Below, in pieces: positions 23,441 through 31,300 of a DNA stretch of 36,863 nt (the stretch's first letter is position 1; each line of letters begins with the position of its first letter). Under the pieces are notes generated by a model. That model searched no databases and was not told where the DNA came from. It worked only from the letters and a program-made list of their open reading frames with translations. The stretch is from Rhizobium chutanense (GTDB lineage Bacteria > Pseudomonadota > Alphaproteobacteria > Rhizobiales > Rhizobiaceae): positions 1-36,863 of the forward strand of contig NZ_NWSV01000040.1 of the NCBI RefSeq assembly GCF_002531935.1, read 5' to 3'. A program made the position numbers and the translations under genes.

Positions 23441-23830
23441 TCAGACGCGGCGCTTCTTGCGCGGACGGCAGCCATTGTGCGGGATCGGGGTCACGTCGCG
23501 GATGGACGTAATCATGAAACCGGCAGCCTGGAGCGCGCGCAGAGCCGATTCACGACCCGAACCCGGACCGCAGACTTCGACTTCCAGCGACTTCATGCCG
23601 TGCTCCTGGGCCTTTTTGGCGCAGTCTTCGGCAGCGATCTGGGCGGCGAACGGGGTCGACTTGCGCGAGCCCTTGAAGCCCTTGGCGCCAGCCGACGACC
23701 AGGCGATCGCATTGCCCTGCGCGTCGGTGATGGTGATCATCGTGTTGTTGAAGGTCGAGTTGACGTGAGCGACACCCGACGAGATATTCTTGCGCTCGCG
23801 ACGGCGAACGCGGACGGCTTCCTTAGCCAT
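23441..23830 (-). CDS. rpsK: 30S ribosomal protein S11
   Basis: Platform protein of the small subunit, near the mRNA exit and the Shine-Dalgarno helix. 129 residues. HVNSTFNNTMITITDAQGNAIAWSSAGAKGFKGSRKSTPFAAQ and the C-terminal DVTPIPHNGCRPRKKRRV are diagnostic. Separated from rpsM by 133 bp and from rpoA by 97 bp, both with terminator-like hairpins. No rpsD follows it, unlike E. coli. Confidence 0.98.
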   Translation of the reverse strand: MAKEAVRVRRRERKNISSGVAHVNSTFNNTMITITDAQGNAIAWSSAGAKGFKGSRKSTPFAAQIAAEDCAKKAQEHGMKSLEVEVCGPGSGRESALRALQAAGFMITSIRDVTPIPHNGCRPRKKRRV

Positions 23831-23913
23831 GGTATTCCTTTCGTTGATCTCTTCACCGCCGTAATGCCAGCGGCTACACCGGAACGGCGCCTATATGGTC
23901 CCGCTCCAAACTC

Positions 23914-23942
23914 AAAAGAGGCCGGCGCAGACCGCCAGCCTC
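23914..23942 (-). terminator. Terminator-like hairpin between rpsM and rpsK
   Basis: On the minus strand GAGGCTGGCG (23942-23933), loop GTCTG, CGCCGGCCTC (23927-23918): ten pairs including one G-U, followed directly by TTTT. It lies 21 bases beyond the rpsM stop. Confidence 0.65.
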
Positions 23943-23963
23943 CCCATCCCGGTTTCCCGGAAA

Positions 23964-24332
23964 TTACTTCTTCTTACCAGCGATTGCCTTTGCCGGGCCC
24001 TTGCGGGTGCGGGCATTGGTGTGCGTGCGCTGGCCGCGAACCGGAAGGCCGCGGCGATGACGCAGGCCGCGGTAGCAGCCGAGGTCCATCAGGCGCTTGA
24101 TGTTCATCGCGGTATCGCGACGAAGATCGCCCTCGACCTGATAGTCGCGGTCGATCGCTTCGCGGATCTGAAGGACTTCGGCGTCCGTCAGCTGATGCAC
24201 ACGACGTTCAGCCGGGATACCGACCTTCTCGACGATTTCCTGTGCGAATTTCGGACCGATCCCGTGAATGTAGGTCAGCGCGATAACAACGCGCTTTGCA
24301 GTCGGGATGTTGACGCCAGCGATACGTGCCAC
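23964..24332 (-). CDS. rpsM: 30S ribosomal protein S13
   Basis: Head protein contacting the P-site tRNA and intersubunit bridges. 122 residues from a GTG start at 24332: the protein begins ARIAGVNIPTAKRVVIALTYIHGIG, and AGGAGAACAGGC stands in front. An in-frame ATG 12 codons upstream would add a non-homologous extension. The basic tail (RTRKGPAKAIAGKKK) is the tRNA-contacting end. First gene of the alpha operon, 221 bp after adk. Confidence 0.97.
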   Translation of the reverse strand: MARIAGVNIPTAKRVVIALTYIHGIGPKFAQEIVEKVGIPAERRVHQLTDAEVLQIREAIDRDYQVEGDLRRDTAMNIKRLMDLGCYRGLRHRRGLPVRGQRTHTNARTRKGPAKAIAGKKK

Positions 24333-24553
24333 GCCTGTTCTCCTTGCATTCCAGTTGCCATCCGGCAAGTGGGCTTCGTTATGCGGTCTTTGGAACCGCT
24401 CGTTCAGATTTACGTCCGCAACATGTCAAAACGACCGCACCCGGACTTCCCTGGGAAATCCGCGCCGATCGCATGGAATGTCGCGAGTTGGCGCGGTGTT
24501 TAGCGGAATCACTGCTGAAAAGCAACCGTTCCGCCAAGTTTATTTTCAAAGCC
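24333..24553 (-). other. adk-rpsM spacer, probable alpha-operon promoter region
   Basis: 221 bp. On the minus strand a perfect TTGACA (24429-24424) could be a -35 for rpsM, but no good -10 lies at normal spacing. A hairpin GCGGAA/TTCCGC (24503-24534), with a small inner stem, follows adk without a T-run. The infA, map and rpmJ genes found here in Gram-positive bacteria are absent. Confidence 0.4.
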
Positions 24554-25204
24554 TTAAAGCTTGGAAAGAATGCTTTCGACCTCGGCCGTCACCTGATCGA
24601 TCTCCGCCATGCCGTCCACGGACCTGAGTTTGCCCTTGGCGTGGTAATAGCCGATCAGCGGCGACGTTTCCTTGTAGTAGACCTGCAGCCGAGCCGTCAT
24701 CGTCTCCGGGTTGTCATCCGGACGGCGCTTGAAGTGCGTGGAACCGCACTTGTCGCACACGCCTTCGGCAGCCGGAACCTTATCGGAATCGTGATAGACG
24801 CTGCCGCACTGTGCGCAGGAATAGCGACCCGCAACACGACGGACCAGTTCCTCATCGTCGACACGGAATTCGATGACGACGGACAGGCCGAGACCCTTTG
24901 CCTTCAGCATCGCTTCGGTGGCGTCCGCCTGGACGAGCGTCCGGGGGAAGCCGTCGAGGATGAAGCCGTTGGCGCAATCGGGCTGATCGATTCGCTCGGA
25001 AACGATGGCGATAACGATCTCATCCGAGACGAGTTTGCCGGCGTCCATGACCGCCTTGGCGCGCTTGCCGACATCGGTGCCGGCGTTAACCGCCGCACGC
25101 AACATGTCCCCGGTGGAAAGCTGCGGAATGCCGTGCTTTTCCACGATCCGCTGGGCCTGGGTTCCCTTACCCGCGCCCGGCGGCCCCAAAAGGATAAGTC
25201 TCAT
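24554..25204 (-). CDS. adk: Adenylate kinase, zinc-type LID
   Basis: Interconverts AMP + ATP and two ADP. 216 residues, the long form. P-loop GPPGAGKGTQ (8-17), AMP-binding TGDMLR (31-36) and DGFPRT (84-89) are present. The LID carries four cysteines, C130, C133, C150 and C153 (YSCAQC ... GVCDKC), so it should bind structural zinc, as in Gram-positive and many alphaproteobacterial enzymes but unlike E. coli. The ATG overlaps the secY stop as ATGA, coupling it to the translocase gene. Confidence 0.98.
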   Translation of the reverse strand: MRLILLGPPGAGKGTQAQRIVEKHGIPQLSTGDMLRAAVNAGTDVGKRAKAVMDAGKLVSDEIVIAIVSERIDQPDCANGFILDGFPRTLVQADATEAMLKAKGLGLSVVIEFRVDDEELVRRVAGRYSCAQCGSVYHDSDKVPAAEGVCDKCGSTHFKRRPDDNPETMTARLQVYYKETSPLIGYYHAKGKLRSVDGMAEIDQVTAEVESILSKL

Positions 25205-26541
25205 CTCCCCCTCTTTCCTCCACGCAACTTCGATTTCTTGATCAGGCCTTCGTATTGCTGCGCGATCAGGTGACCCTGGATCTGTGCAACCGTATCAAGA
25301 GTTACGCTAACCACGATCAAAAGCGAAGTCCCACCAAGGGATAATGGGATGCCGGTTTGCGACACCAAGATCTCCGGAAGGATGCAGACGAAGACGAGAT
25401 AGATCGCGCCGATCACGGTGATTCGGGTCAGCACGTAGTCGATATATTCGGCGGTGCGTTCGCCCGGGCGGATGCCGGGAATGAAGCCGCCATGCTTCTT
25501 CAGATTGTCGGCCGTGTCCTTCGGATTGAAGACGATGGCCGTATAGAAGAAGGCGAAGAAGGCGATCAGCGCCGCATACAGCACCATGTAGAGCGGCTGG
25601 CCATGGCCCAGCGCCGCGACGATCGAGGTTGCCCAGGCAGGCATTGCCGTGCTGCTGGCAAAGCCCGCAAGCGTTGCCGGCAGCAGCAGCAGCGACGAGG
25701 CGAAGATCGCCGGGATGACGCCCGAGGTGTTGAGCTTCAGCGGCAGATGCGAGGTATCGCCCTGGAACATGCGGTTGCCGACCTGACGCTTCGGATACTG
25801 GATCAGCAGCCGGCGCTGCGCCCGCTCGACGAAGACGATGACGCCGATGACGCCGATCGCCACGACGATGACGAGCAGGATGAGGAAGGTCGACAGCGCA
25901 CCGGTACGGCCGAGTTCCAGCGTGCCGGCAAGAGCCGTCGGAAGACCGGCGGCGATGCCGGCGAAGATGATGAGCGAGATGCCGTTACCGATGCCGCGCG
26001 AGGTGATCTGCTCACCGAGCCACATCAGGAACATCGTGCCGCCGAGCAGCGTCAGAACGGTGGAAACACGGAAGAACCAGCCCGGCTCGACGACGAGGCC
26101 CTGGCCGCTCTCAAGGCCGGCAGCAATGCCGTAGGCCTGCAGCGCACCGAGGATGACCGTGCCGTAGCGGGTATACTGGTTGATGATCTTACGGCCCTGC
26201 TCGCCCTCTTTCTTGAGGTTTTCGAGCGCCGGCACGACCGAGGTCATCAGCTGCACGATGATCGAAGCAGAGATATAGGGCATGATGCCGAGCGCGAAGA
26301 TCGCCATGCGCTGGACAGCGCCGCCCGAAAACATGTTGAAGAGGCCGAGAATGCCGCCTGCCTGGCCGCGGAAAGCCTGGGCATAGGCTTCGGGATTGAG
26401 GCCCGGAAGCGGAATATGGGTGCCGAGCCTGTAGACGAGGAGAGCTGCCAGTGTGAACCACAAGCGCTTCTTCAAATCCTCGGCTTTGGCAAAGGTCGAA
26501 AAATTGAGGTTGGATGCCAATTGTTCCGCTGCAGAAGCCAT
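25201..26541 (-). CDS. secY: Protein translocase channel subunit SecY
   Basis: Central pore of the Sec translocon. 446 residues with ten membrane helices. Typical pieces are RLGTHIPLPGLNPEAY near TM1, FNMFSGGAVQRMAIFALGIMPYISASIIVQL (plug and TM2), ITSRGIGNGISLIIFAGI, and the cytoplasmic loop NPKDTADNLKKHGGFIPGIRPGERTAEYIDYVLTRIT that contacts SecA or the ribosome. It lies 232 bp after rplO, with a terminator-like hairpin between, so it may have its own promoter. Overlaps adk by four bases. Confidence 0.98.
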   Translation of the reverse strand: MASAAEQLASNLNFSTFAKAEDLKKRLWFTLAALLVYRLGTHIPLPGLNPEAYAQAFRGQAGGILGLFNMFSGGAVQRMAIFALGIMPYISASIIVQLMTSVVPALENLKKEGEQGRKIINQYTRYGTVILGALQAYGIAAGLESGQGLVVEPGWFFRVSTVLTLLGGTMFLMWLGEQITSRGIGNGISLIIFAGIAAGLPTALAGTLELGRTGALSTFLILLVIVVAIGVIGVIVFVERAQRRLLIQYPKRQVGNRMFQGDTSHLPLKLNTSGVIPAIFASSLLLLPATLAGFASSTAMPAWATSIVAALGHGQPLYMVLYAALIAFFAFFYTAIVFNPKDTADNLKKHGGFIPGIRPGERTAEYIDYVLTRITVIGAIYLVFVCILPEILVSQTGIPLSLGGTSLLIVVSVTLDTVAQIQGHLIAQQYEGLIKKSKLRGGKRGR

Positions 26542-26727
26542 GCGATTCTCCGCGCTACCAATTCCGGCGTCTCTGGGGATAGGCCGGCCCCGGAATCAGT
26601 ATGAAAATTATTCAAAACCGGGTTCAGAACGGATTGCAGTGCAACCCCATGCCTCACCCTCGTTTTAGTCTGACCGGCATGACGCGGGCGCGCCAGCCAA
26701 GTTTTTGTGAGGCCCACATATGGGAGC

Positions 26728-26759
26728 AAAATCGCCCGGTGTGAAGCACCCCGGGCGAT
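26728..26759 (-). terminator. Terminator-like hairpin between rplO and secY
   Basis: On the minus strand ATCGCCCG pairs with CGGGCGAT and an inner GTG with CAC around CTTCA (26759-26731); TTTTGCTCC follows. It lies 14 bases after the rplO stop. It would reduce read-through into secY-adk. Confidence 0.7.
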
Positions 26760-26773
26760 ATATCATCAGATTA

Positions 26774-27250
26774 TTATTCGGCGGCTGCCGGAGCCGAAAG
26801 CAGCGTCACGGTGCCGCCGGCCTTTTCGATCTTCTCGACGGCAGGCTTGGAAGCGCCTGCAACGACGATGGTGATCTTGGTCTTGAGTTCGCCGTCGGCG
26901 AGAACGCGAACGCCATCCTTCGGGCGACGGATGACGCCGGCAGCCTTGAGAGCAGCTGCGTCAACGGTCGCCTTGGCGTCGAGCTTGCCGGCGTCGATTG
27001 CCGCCTGGATACGGGCGAGCGACACGACAACAAAATCGGAAGCGAAAATGTTGTTGAAGCCGCGCTTCGGCAGGCGACGATAGATCGGCATCTGGCCGCC
27101 TTCGAAGCCGTTGATGGCGACGCCCGAACGGGACTTCTGACCCTTCACACCGCGACCGGCAGTCTTGCCCGAGCCCGAGCCGATACCGCGGCCGAGGCGC
27201 TTGCGGCTGTGAGTCGAGCCTTCGTTGTCTTTAATTTCATTGAGTTTCAT
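26774..27250 (-). CDS. rplO: 50S ribosomal protein L15
   Basis: Late-assembling large-subunit protein. 158 residues from ATG 27250 (MKLNEIKDNEGSTHSRKRLGRGIGSGSGKTAGRGVKGQKSRSG). The frame stays open upstream to 27307, inside rpmD, and that longer start is rejected. The glycine/arginine-rich N-terminal arm and GFEGGQMPIYRRLPKRGF are diagnostic. 16 bp after rpmD. Confidence 0.98.
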   Translation of the reverse strand: MKLNEIKDNEGSTHSRKRLGRGIGSGSGKTAGRGVKGQKSRSGVAINGFEGGQMPIYRRLPKRGFNNIFASDFVVVSLARIQAAIDAGKLDAKATVDAAALKAAGVIRRPKDGVRVLADGELKTKITIVVAGASKPAVEKIEKAGGTVTLLSAPAAAE

Positions 27251-27266
27251 GAGCGTTTCCTCCGTC

Positions 27267-27476
27267 TCACTTCTCGTCGACGACGCGAACGAGATGCTGG
27301 ACAGCACGGATCATGCCACGAACCGAAGGCGTATCCTCCAGCGTGCGGCGACGGTGCATCTTGTTCAGTCCGAGACCGATCAGCGTGCGCTGCTGAACAT
27401 CCGGACGGCGAATCGGGCTGCCGATCTGTTCGATCGTGACAGTCTTCGCTTCAGCCTTCTTGGTAGCCTTGGCCAT
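27267..27476 (-). CDS. rpmD: 50S ribosomal protein L30
   Basis: Small large-subunit protein, absent from some bacteria. 69 residues with a ten-residue lysine/alanine N-terminal extension before the core VTIEQIGSPIRRPDVQQRTLIGLGLNKMHRRR. The end (PSVRGMIRAVQHLVRVVDEK) is typical. 14 bp after rpsE. Confidence 0.97.
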   Translation of the reverse strand: MAKATKKAEAKTVTIEQIGSPIRRPDVQQRTLIGLGLNKMHRRRTLEDTPSVRGMIRAVQHLVRVVDEK

Positions 27477-27490
27477 CTGTCAAACTCCTC

Positions 27491-28060
27491 TTATTCTTCA
27501 GAGGCGTTGCCGGAGGCGCTACGACGAGCCTGCAGCGTTGCATACTTGATGCCGCGCTGAGCTGCGATGTCCTTCGGGTGAACCTGGTGCTTGAGAGCGT
27601 CGAAGGTGGCGCGAACCATGTTGTAGGGGTTCGACGAACCGGTCGACTTGGCGACGACGTCATGCATGCCGAGTGTTTCGAATACGGCGCGCATCGGACC
27701 GCCGGCGATGATGCCGGTACCGACCTTGGCCGAGCGCAGCAGAACCTTGCCGGCGCCGTGACGGCCATGAACGTCGTGATGCAGCGTACGGCCGTCACGC
27801 AGCGGTACGAAGATCAGTTCGCGCTTGGCGGCTTCGGTTGCCTTGCGGATGGCTTCCGGCACTTCGCGTGCCTTGCCATGACCGAAGCCGACGCGGCCCT
27901 TCTGGTCGCCGACGACGACGAGTGCTGCGAAACCAAAACGACGGCCGCCCTTGACGACCTTGGCGACGCGGTTAATCGCGACCAGCTTGTCGACGAACTC
28001 GCTATCGCGCTCTTCACGGGCCTGGCGGTCTTCCCGCTGCGGCCTTCTTTCCTGTGCCAT
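27491..28060 (-). CDS. rpsE: 30S ribosomal protein S5
   Basis: Decoding-fidelity and mRNA-entry protein, site of spectinomycin resistance. 189 residues, longer than E. coli (167) through a charged N-terminal region (ERRPQREDRQAREERDSE) and a short C-terminal tail. Core: DKLVAINRVAKVVKGGRRFGFAALVVVGDQKGRVGFGHGKA, then the second domain with GTGIIAGGPMRAVFETLG. Unusually, 131 bp with strong hairpins separates it from rplR. Confidence 0.98.
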   Translation of the reverse strand: MAQERRPQREDRQAREERDSEFVDKLVAINRVAKVVKGGRRFGFAALVVVGDQKGRVGFGHGKAREVPEAIRKATEAAKRELIFVPLRDGRTLHHDVHGRHGAGKVLLRSAKVGTGIIAGGPMRAVFETLGMHDVVAKSTGSSNPYNMVRATFDALKHQVHPKDIAAQRGIKYATLQARRSASGNASEE

Positions 28061-28106
28061 TGTCCTCTTCCTTTTTCTTTTCCGGGTGCAATCGGCAAAC
28101 GAATGT

Positions 28107-28147
28107 GGACCGCATCAGCCTCCCCTTTCGGAGAGTGCCTGCGGTCC
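28107..28147 (-). other. Second hairpin in the rplR-rpsE spacer
   Basis: GGACCGC (28107-28113) pairs with GCGGTCC (28141-28147), with a small inner CTCC/GGAG stem. It lies between the terminator-like hairpin and the rpsE ribosome site. Confidence 0.5.
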
Positions 28148-28151
28148 GGCG

Positions 28152-28185
28152 AAAATCCGGCCGGCGCCAAAAGCGTCCGGCCGGA
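28152..28185 (-). terminator. Terminator-like hairpin between rplR and rpsE
   Basis: TCCGGCCGG (28156-28164) and CCGGCCGGA (28177-28185) form nine perfect pairs, extended by CGC/GCG around the loop. On the minus strand TTTTC follows. It begins six bases after the rplR stop. As a full terminator it would cut off rpsE, so partial action or processing is more likely. Confidence 0.65.
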
Positions 28186-28191
28186 AACTGA

Positions 28192-28554
28192 TCAGAAGGT
28201 GAGACCGCCTTCGCGGGCTGCATCGGCGAGAGCCTTGATGCGGCCGTGATAGATGAAGGCGCCACGGTCGAATACGACTTCCGTAACACCGGCCTTGGAG
28301 GCGCGCTCGGCGACGAGCTTGCCGACAACGGCGGCGGCGGCGGTATCGGCACCGGTCTTCAGAGAACCGCGCAGATCCTTATCGAGGGTGGAGGCAGACG
28401 CAAGCGTCTTGCCGGCCACATCGTCGATGACCTGGGCGTAGATGTTCTTCGAGGAGCGATGAACCGACAGGCGCGGACGGCCGTTGGCCACCGACTTGAG
28501 ATGACGGCGCACGCGGTTGGCACGACGTGCAAGTGCTTCTTTCCTGCTAGCCAT
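28192..28554 (-). CDS. rplR: 50S ribosomal protein L18
   Basis: Binds 5S rRNA together with L5 and L25 in the central protuberance. 120 residues: RRANRVRRHLKSVANGRPRLSVHRSSKNIYAQVIDD at the start, then the conserved KAGVTEVVFDRGAFIYHGRIKALADAAREGGLTF end. 12 bp after rplF. A strong hairpin follows its stop. Confidence 0.98.
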   Translation of the reverse strand: MASRKEALARRANRVRRHLKSVANGRPRLSVHRSSKNIYAQVIDDVAGKTLASASTLDKDLRGSLKTGADTAAAAVVGKLVAERASKAGVTEVVFDRGAFIYHGRIKALADAAREGGLTF

Positions 28555-28566
28555 TTCGCGTGATCC

Positions 28567-29100
28567 TTACTTCTTCTTGCCTTCTTTGCGGACGATCCGC
28601 TCGTCAGCGTACTTGACGCCCTTGCCCTTGTAGGGCTCGGGACCGCGATATTCGCGGATTTCAGCGGCAACCTGACCGACCTGCTGCTTATTGATGCCGG
28701 AGACAACAATTTCAGTCGGCTTCGGAACGGCGATCGTGATGCCGACCGGCGGTTCGTAGATCACGTCATGGCTGAAACCGAGAGCCAGCTGCAGGTTCTT
28801 GCCCTGCAGCGAGGCGCGGTAACCGACGCCGTTGATTTCGAGCTTGCGCTCGAAGCCGTCCTTGACGCCCTTGAAGATGCCTTCGATCATCGTGCGGGAC
28901 ATGCCCCACTTCGACCGTGCATCCTTGGTCTGGTTGACGGGCGTCACGACGACCGCGTTGTTTTCGAGCTTGAGGCTGATTTCGTCGTTTGCAACGAAAA
29001 ACAGCTCGCCCTTCGGGCCCTTTGCAGTCACCTTCTGGCCATCGACCGTAGCCGTGATCCCAGCAGGCACCTGAACGGGCTTTTTACCGATACGAGACAT
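28567..29100 (-). CDS. rplF: 50S ribosomal protein L6
   Basis: Large-subunit protein near the factor-binding site. 177 residues with two repeated domains: MSRIGKKPVQVPAGITATVDGQKVTAKGPKGEL first, and the second ending with the L6 signature REYRGPEPYKGKGVKYADE. 42 bp after rpsH. Confidence 0.98.
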   Translation of the reverse strand: MSRIGKKPVQVPAGITATVDGQKVTAKGPKGELFFVANDEISLKLENNAVVVTPVNQTKDARSKWGMSRTMIEGIFKGVKDGFERKLEINGVGYRASLQGKNLQLALGFSHDVIYEPPVGITIAVPKPTEIVVSGINKQQVGQVAAEIREYRGPEPYKGKGVKYADERIVRKEGKKK

Positions 29101-29142
29101 GTTTCAATCCTGTCTGTTCGCTATGGAGATCCTTGCCCGATC

Positions 29143-29541
29143 TTAGAAGACCGAGCAAAGAACCTCGCCACCAACGTTCTGTTCGCGAGCCTGGTGATCG
29201 GCCATCACACCCTTCGGAGTCGAAAGGATGGTGATGCCGAGGCCGTTCGCGACCTGCGGAATGGACTTGACCGAGACATAAACCCGGCGGCCCGGCTTGG
29301 ACACACGGCCGATCTCACGGATCACCGATGCGCCTTCATAATATTTCAGCTCGATGCTGAGTTCCGACTTGCCATTGCCGAAATCGACAACGGAATAGCC
29401 ACGGATGTAGCCTTCGGACTGCAGGACATCGAGAACACGTGCACGGAGCTTGGACGCAGGCGTCGAGACCGACGACTTGCGGCGGGAAGCGCCGTTACGG
29501 ATACGGGTGAGCATATCGCCCAACGGATCAGTCATTGTCAT
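29143..29541 (-). CDS. rpsH: 30S ribosomal protein S8
   Basis: Central-domain 16S rRNA binder, and in E. coli the translational repressor of the spc operon. 132 residues. MTMTDPLGDMLTRIRNGASRRKSSVSTPASKL starts it, and VYVSVKSIPQVANGLGITILSTPKGVMADHQAREQNVGGEVLCSVF is the typical end. The ATG at 29541 follows AAGGAGCAGG at good spacing; a second ATG two codons on is possible. No E. coli-like S8 target was recognised in the rplE leader. Confidence 0.98.
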   Translation of the reverse strand: MTMTDPLGDMLTRIRNGASRRKSSVSTPASKLRARVLDVLQSEGYIRGYSVVDFGNGKSELSIELKYYEGASVIREIGRVSKPGRRVYVSVKSIPQVANGLGITILSTPKGVMADHQAREQNVGGEVLCSVF

Positions 29542-29553
29542 GTAACCTGCTCC

Positions 29554-29859
29554 TTACCAGCTCGACTTGACGATGCCCGGCACCTTGCCGAGATTGCCCA
29601 GTTCACGCAGCGCAATACGCGACATGCGCAGTTTGCGGTAATATGCGCGCGGACGCCCCGAAACTTCGCAACGGTTGCGAATACGGGTCTTCGATCCATC
29701 ACGCGGCAGGGATGCCAGCTTGATCGAGGCCTTGAACCGCTCTTCGATCGGAAGAGCCTGGTTCATGATGATCGCCTTCAACGCAGCCCGCTTCGCGGCC
29801 TGGTTTGCGACCGTAGTACGGCGGCGCTTGTTCTTTTCAACTGCGCTTGTCTTCGCCAT
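29554..29859 (-). CDS. rpsN: 30S ribosomal protein S14, zinc-free form
   Basis: Head protein of the small subunit. 101 residues from ATG 29859 (MAKTSAVEKNKRRRTTVANQAAKRAALKAI). It is the long type with a single Cys (NRCEVSGRPRAYYRKLRMSRIALRELG) and no CxxC pairs, so it does not need zinc. The frame is open further upstream into rplE, and that longer start is rejected. 32 bp after rplE. Confidence 0.97.
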   Translation of the reverse strand: MAKTSAVEKNKRRRTTVANQAAKRAALKAIIMNQALPIEERFKASIKLASLPRDGSKTRIRNRCEVSGRPRAYYRKLRMSRIALRELGNLGKVPGIVKSSW

Positions 29860-29891
29860 GTCAGGTTCCTTTTCTACGCTCGTCGTTACGG

Positions 29892-30449
29892 TTATTGACG
29901 GAACGGGAAGCTGAACTCTTTCAGAAGAGCCCGTGCTTCGTCGTCGGTCGTCGCCGTCGTGCAAACGATGATGTCCATGCCCCACATCTGATCAACCTTG
30001 TCGTAGTTGATCTCAGGGAACACAATGTGCTCCTTGATGCCCATGGCGAAGTTGCCACGGCCGTCAAAGCTCTTCGGGTTCAGGCCGCGGAAGTCGCGAA
30101 CGCGCGGGAGCGCGATGTTCACGAGACGGTCCAGGAACTCGTACATGCGGGCGCCGCGCAGGGTAACCTTCGCGCCGATCGGCATCTGTTCGCGGACCTT
30201 GAAGCCTGCGATGGAGTTGCGTGCGCGGGTGATGACCGGCTTCTGGCCGGCGATCGCTGCGAGGTCGGCGGCAGCAACCGTCGGCTTCTTCGAGTCAGCG
30301 GTGGCTTCGCCAACACCCATGTTGATCACGATCTTGTCGAGCTTCGGGATCATCATCTCGTTGGCGTAGGAGAACTGCTCCTGCATCGCCTTGCGGATGC
30401 GCTCGACATATTCCTTCTTGAGCCGCGGCTCGTATTTTGCCTCAGCCAT
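29892..30449 (-). CDS. rplE: 50S ribosomal protein L5
   Basis: 5S rRNA-binding protein that touches the P-site tRNA. 185 residues. NEMMIPKLDKIVINMGVGEA, KPVITRARNSIAGFKVREQMPIGAKVTLRG and DIIVCTTATTDDEARALLKEFSFPFR are diagnostic. Its start overlaps the rplX end by eight bases, giving tight translational coupling. Confidence 0.98.
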   Translation of the reverse strand: MAEAKYEPRLKKEYVERIRKAMQEQFSYANEMMIPKLDKIVINMGVGEATADSKKPTVAAADLAAIAGQKPVITRARNSIAGFKVREQMPIGAKVTLRGARMYEFLDRLVNIALPRVRDFRGLNPKSFDGRGNFAMGIKEHIVFPEINYDKVDQMWGMDIIVCTTATTDDEARALLKEFSFPFRQ

Positions 30450-30750
30450 CGATCACTTCTCCAGAACGCTTGGCCACACGGACCTTCTTGCCGTCAACAA
30501 CCTTGAAACCGACGCGGGTCGGCTTGCCGTCCTTGTCGATGATTGCAACGTTGGACAGGTGAACCGGGGCTTCCTTGTTGATGATGCCGGCTTCCTGGGT
30601 CTGCGTCTGGCGCTGGTGGCGCTTGACGACGTTGACGCCACGAACAACGGCACGATCTTCCTTCGGCATGACCTGGACAACTTCGCCGGTACGGCCCTTG
30701 TCCTTGCCAGCGAGCATGACGACCTTGTCGCCCTTACGAATCTTCTGCAT
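30442..30750 (-). CDS. rplX: 50S ribosomal protein L24
   Basis: Assembly-initiating large-subunit protein at the tunnel exit. 102 residues. The N-terminal KOW motif is clear (IRKGDKVVMLAGKDKGRTGEVVQVMPKEDRAVVRGVNVVKRH). Placed between rplN (11 bp gap) and rplE (8-base overlap). Confidence 0.98.
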   Translation of the reverse strand: MQKIRKGDKVVMLAGKDKGRTGEVVQVMPKEDRAVVRGVNVVKRHQRQTQTQEAGIINKEAPVHLSNVAIIDKDGKPTRVGFKVVDGKKVRVAKRSGEVIDG

Positions 30751-30761
30751 CGCTTTGCTCC

Positions 30762-31130
30762 TTACAGTACTTCGGGAGCCAGCGAGATGATCTTCATGTG
30801 GTTCTTGGCGCGAAGTTCGCGCGGAACCGGTCCGAAGATACGGGTGCCGATCGGCTCTTTCTTGTTGTCGATGAGGACTGCTGCGTTGGTGTCGAAGCGG
30901 ATGACGGAGCCATCCGGACGACGGATATCCTTGGCGGTGCGAACGACAACCGCCTTCATCACGTCACCCTTCTTCACACGGCCGCGCGGGATCGCTTCCT
31001 TGATCGAAACGACGATAACGTCGCCGATCGAGGCATACTTGCGCTTCGAGCCGCCCAGCACCTTGATGCACATGACACGACGTGCGCCGGAATTATCCGC
31101 GACGTCGAGGTTTGTTTGCATCTGAATCAT
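30762..31130 (-). CDS. rplN: 50S ribosomal protein L14
   Basis: Large-subunit protein at bridge B8 and the binding partner of the silencing factor RsfS. 122 residues. MIQMQTNLDVADNSGARRVMCIKVLGGSKRKYASIGDVIVVSIKEAIP is diagnostic. First gene of the spc operon, set off from rpsQ by 260 bp that contain a terminator and a structured leader. Its ribosome site is AAGGCGACC. Confidence 0.98.
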   Translation of the reverse strand: MIQMQTNLDVADNSGARRVMCIKVLGGSKRKYASIGDVIVVSIKEAIPRGRVKKGDVMKAVVVRTAKDIRRPDGSVIRFDTNAAVLIDNKKEPIGTRIFGPVPRELRAKNHMKIISLAPEVL

Positions 31131-31152
31131 ATCAGGTCGCCTTCTTGGTTTA

Positions 31153-31183
31153 CCGGAATGGTTGGGCTAGCCCCCTACTCCGG
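31153..31183 (-). promoter_or_regulatory. Structured leader hairpin upstream of rplN
   Basis: The minus-strand RNA of 31 bases can form 12 pairs: CCGGAGU with AUUCCGG (one G-U), GG with CC, GGG with CCC, with a single bulged A on one side, a bulged AA on the other and a CUAG loop. It ends 22 bases before the rplN ATG and has no U-run. The shape, a helix with small asymmetric bulges, resembles ribosomal-protein binding sites, so feedback control of the spc operon is possible. Confidence 0.5.
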
Positions 31184-31300
31184 CTTATGAAAATTTTCGC
31201 CGGCCGAGCTGCCATGACGGCAACACAGACGCGGCAATAGCTGAATAGCGCGGGATCGATCGTGCCAGGGTGGTTTCCCGAACGGGACCTTCCGTGCGCT

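Noticed and set aside
31222..31240. Possible sigma54 promoter (TGGCAC) in the rpsQ-rplN spacer on the minus strand
   Set aside because: The -12 TTGC element is missing at the required spacing.
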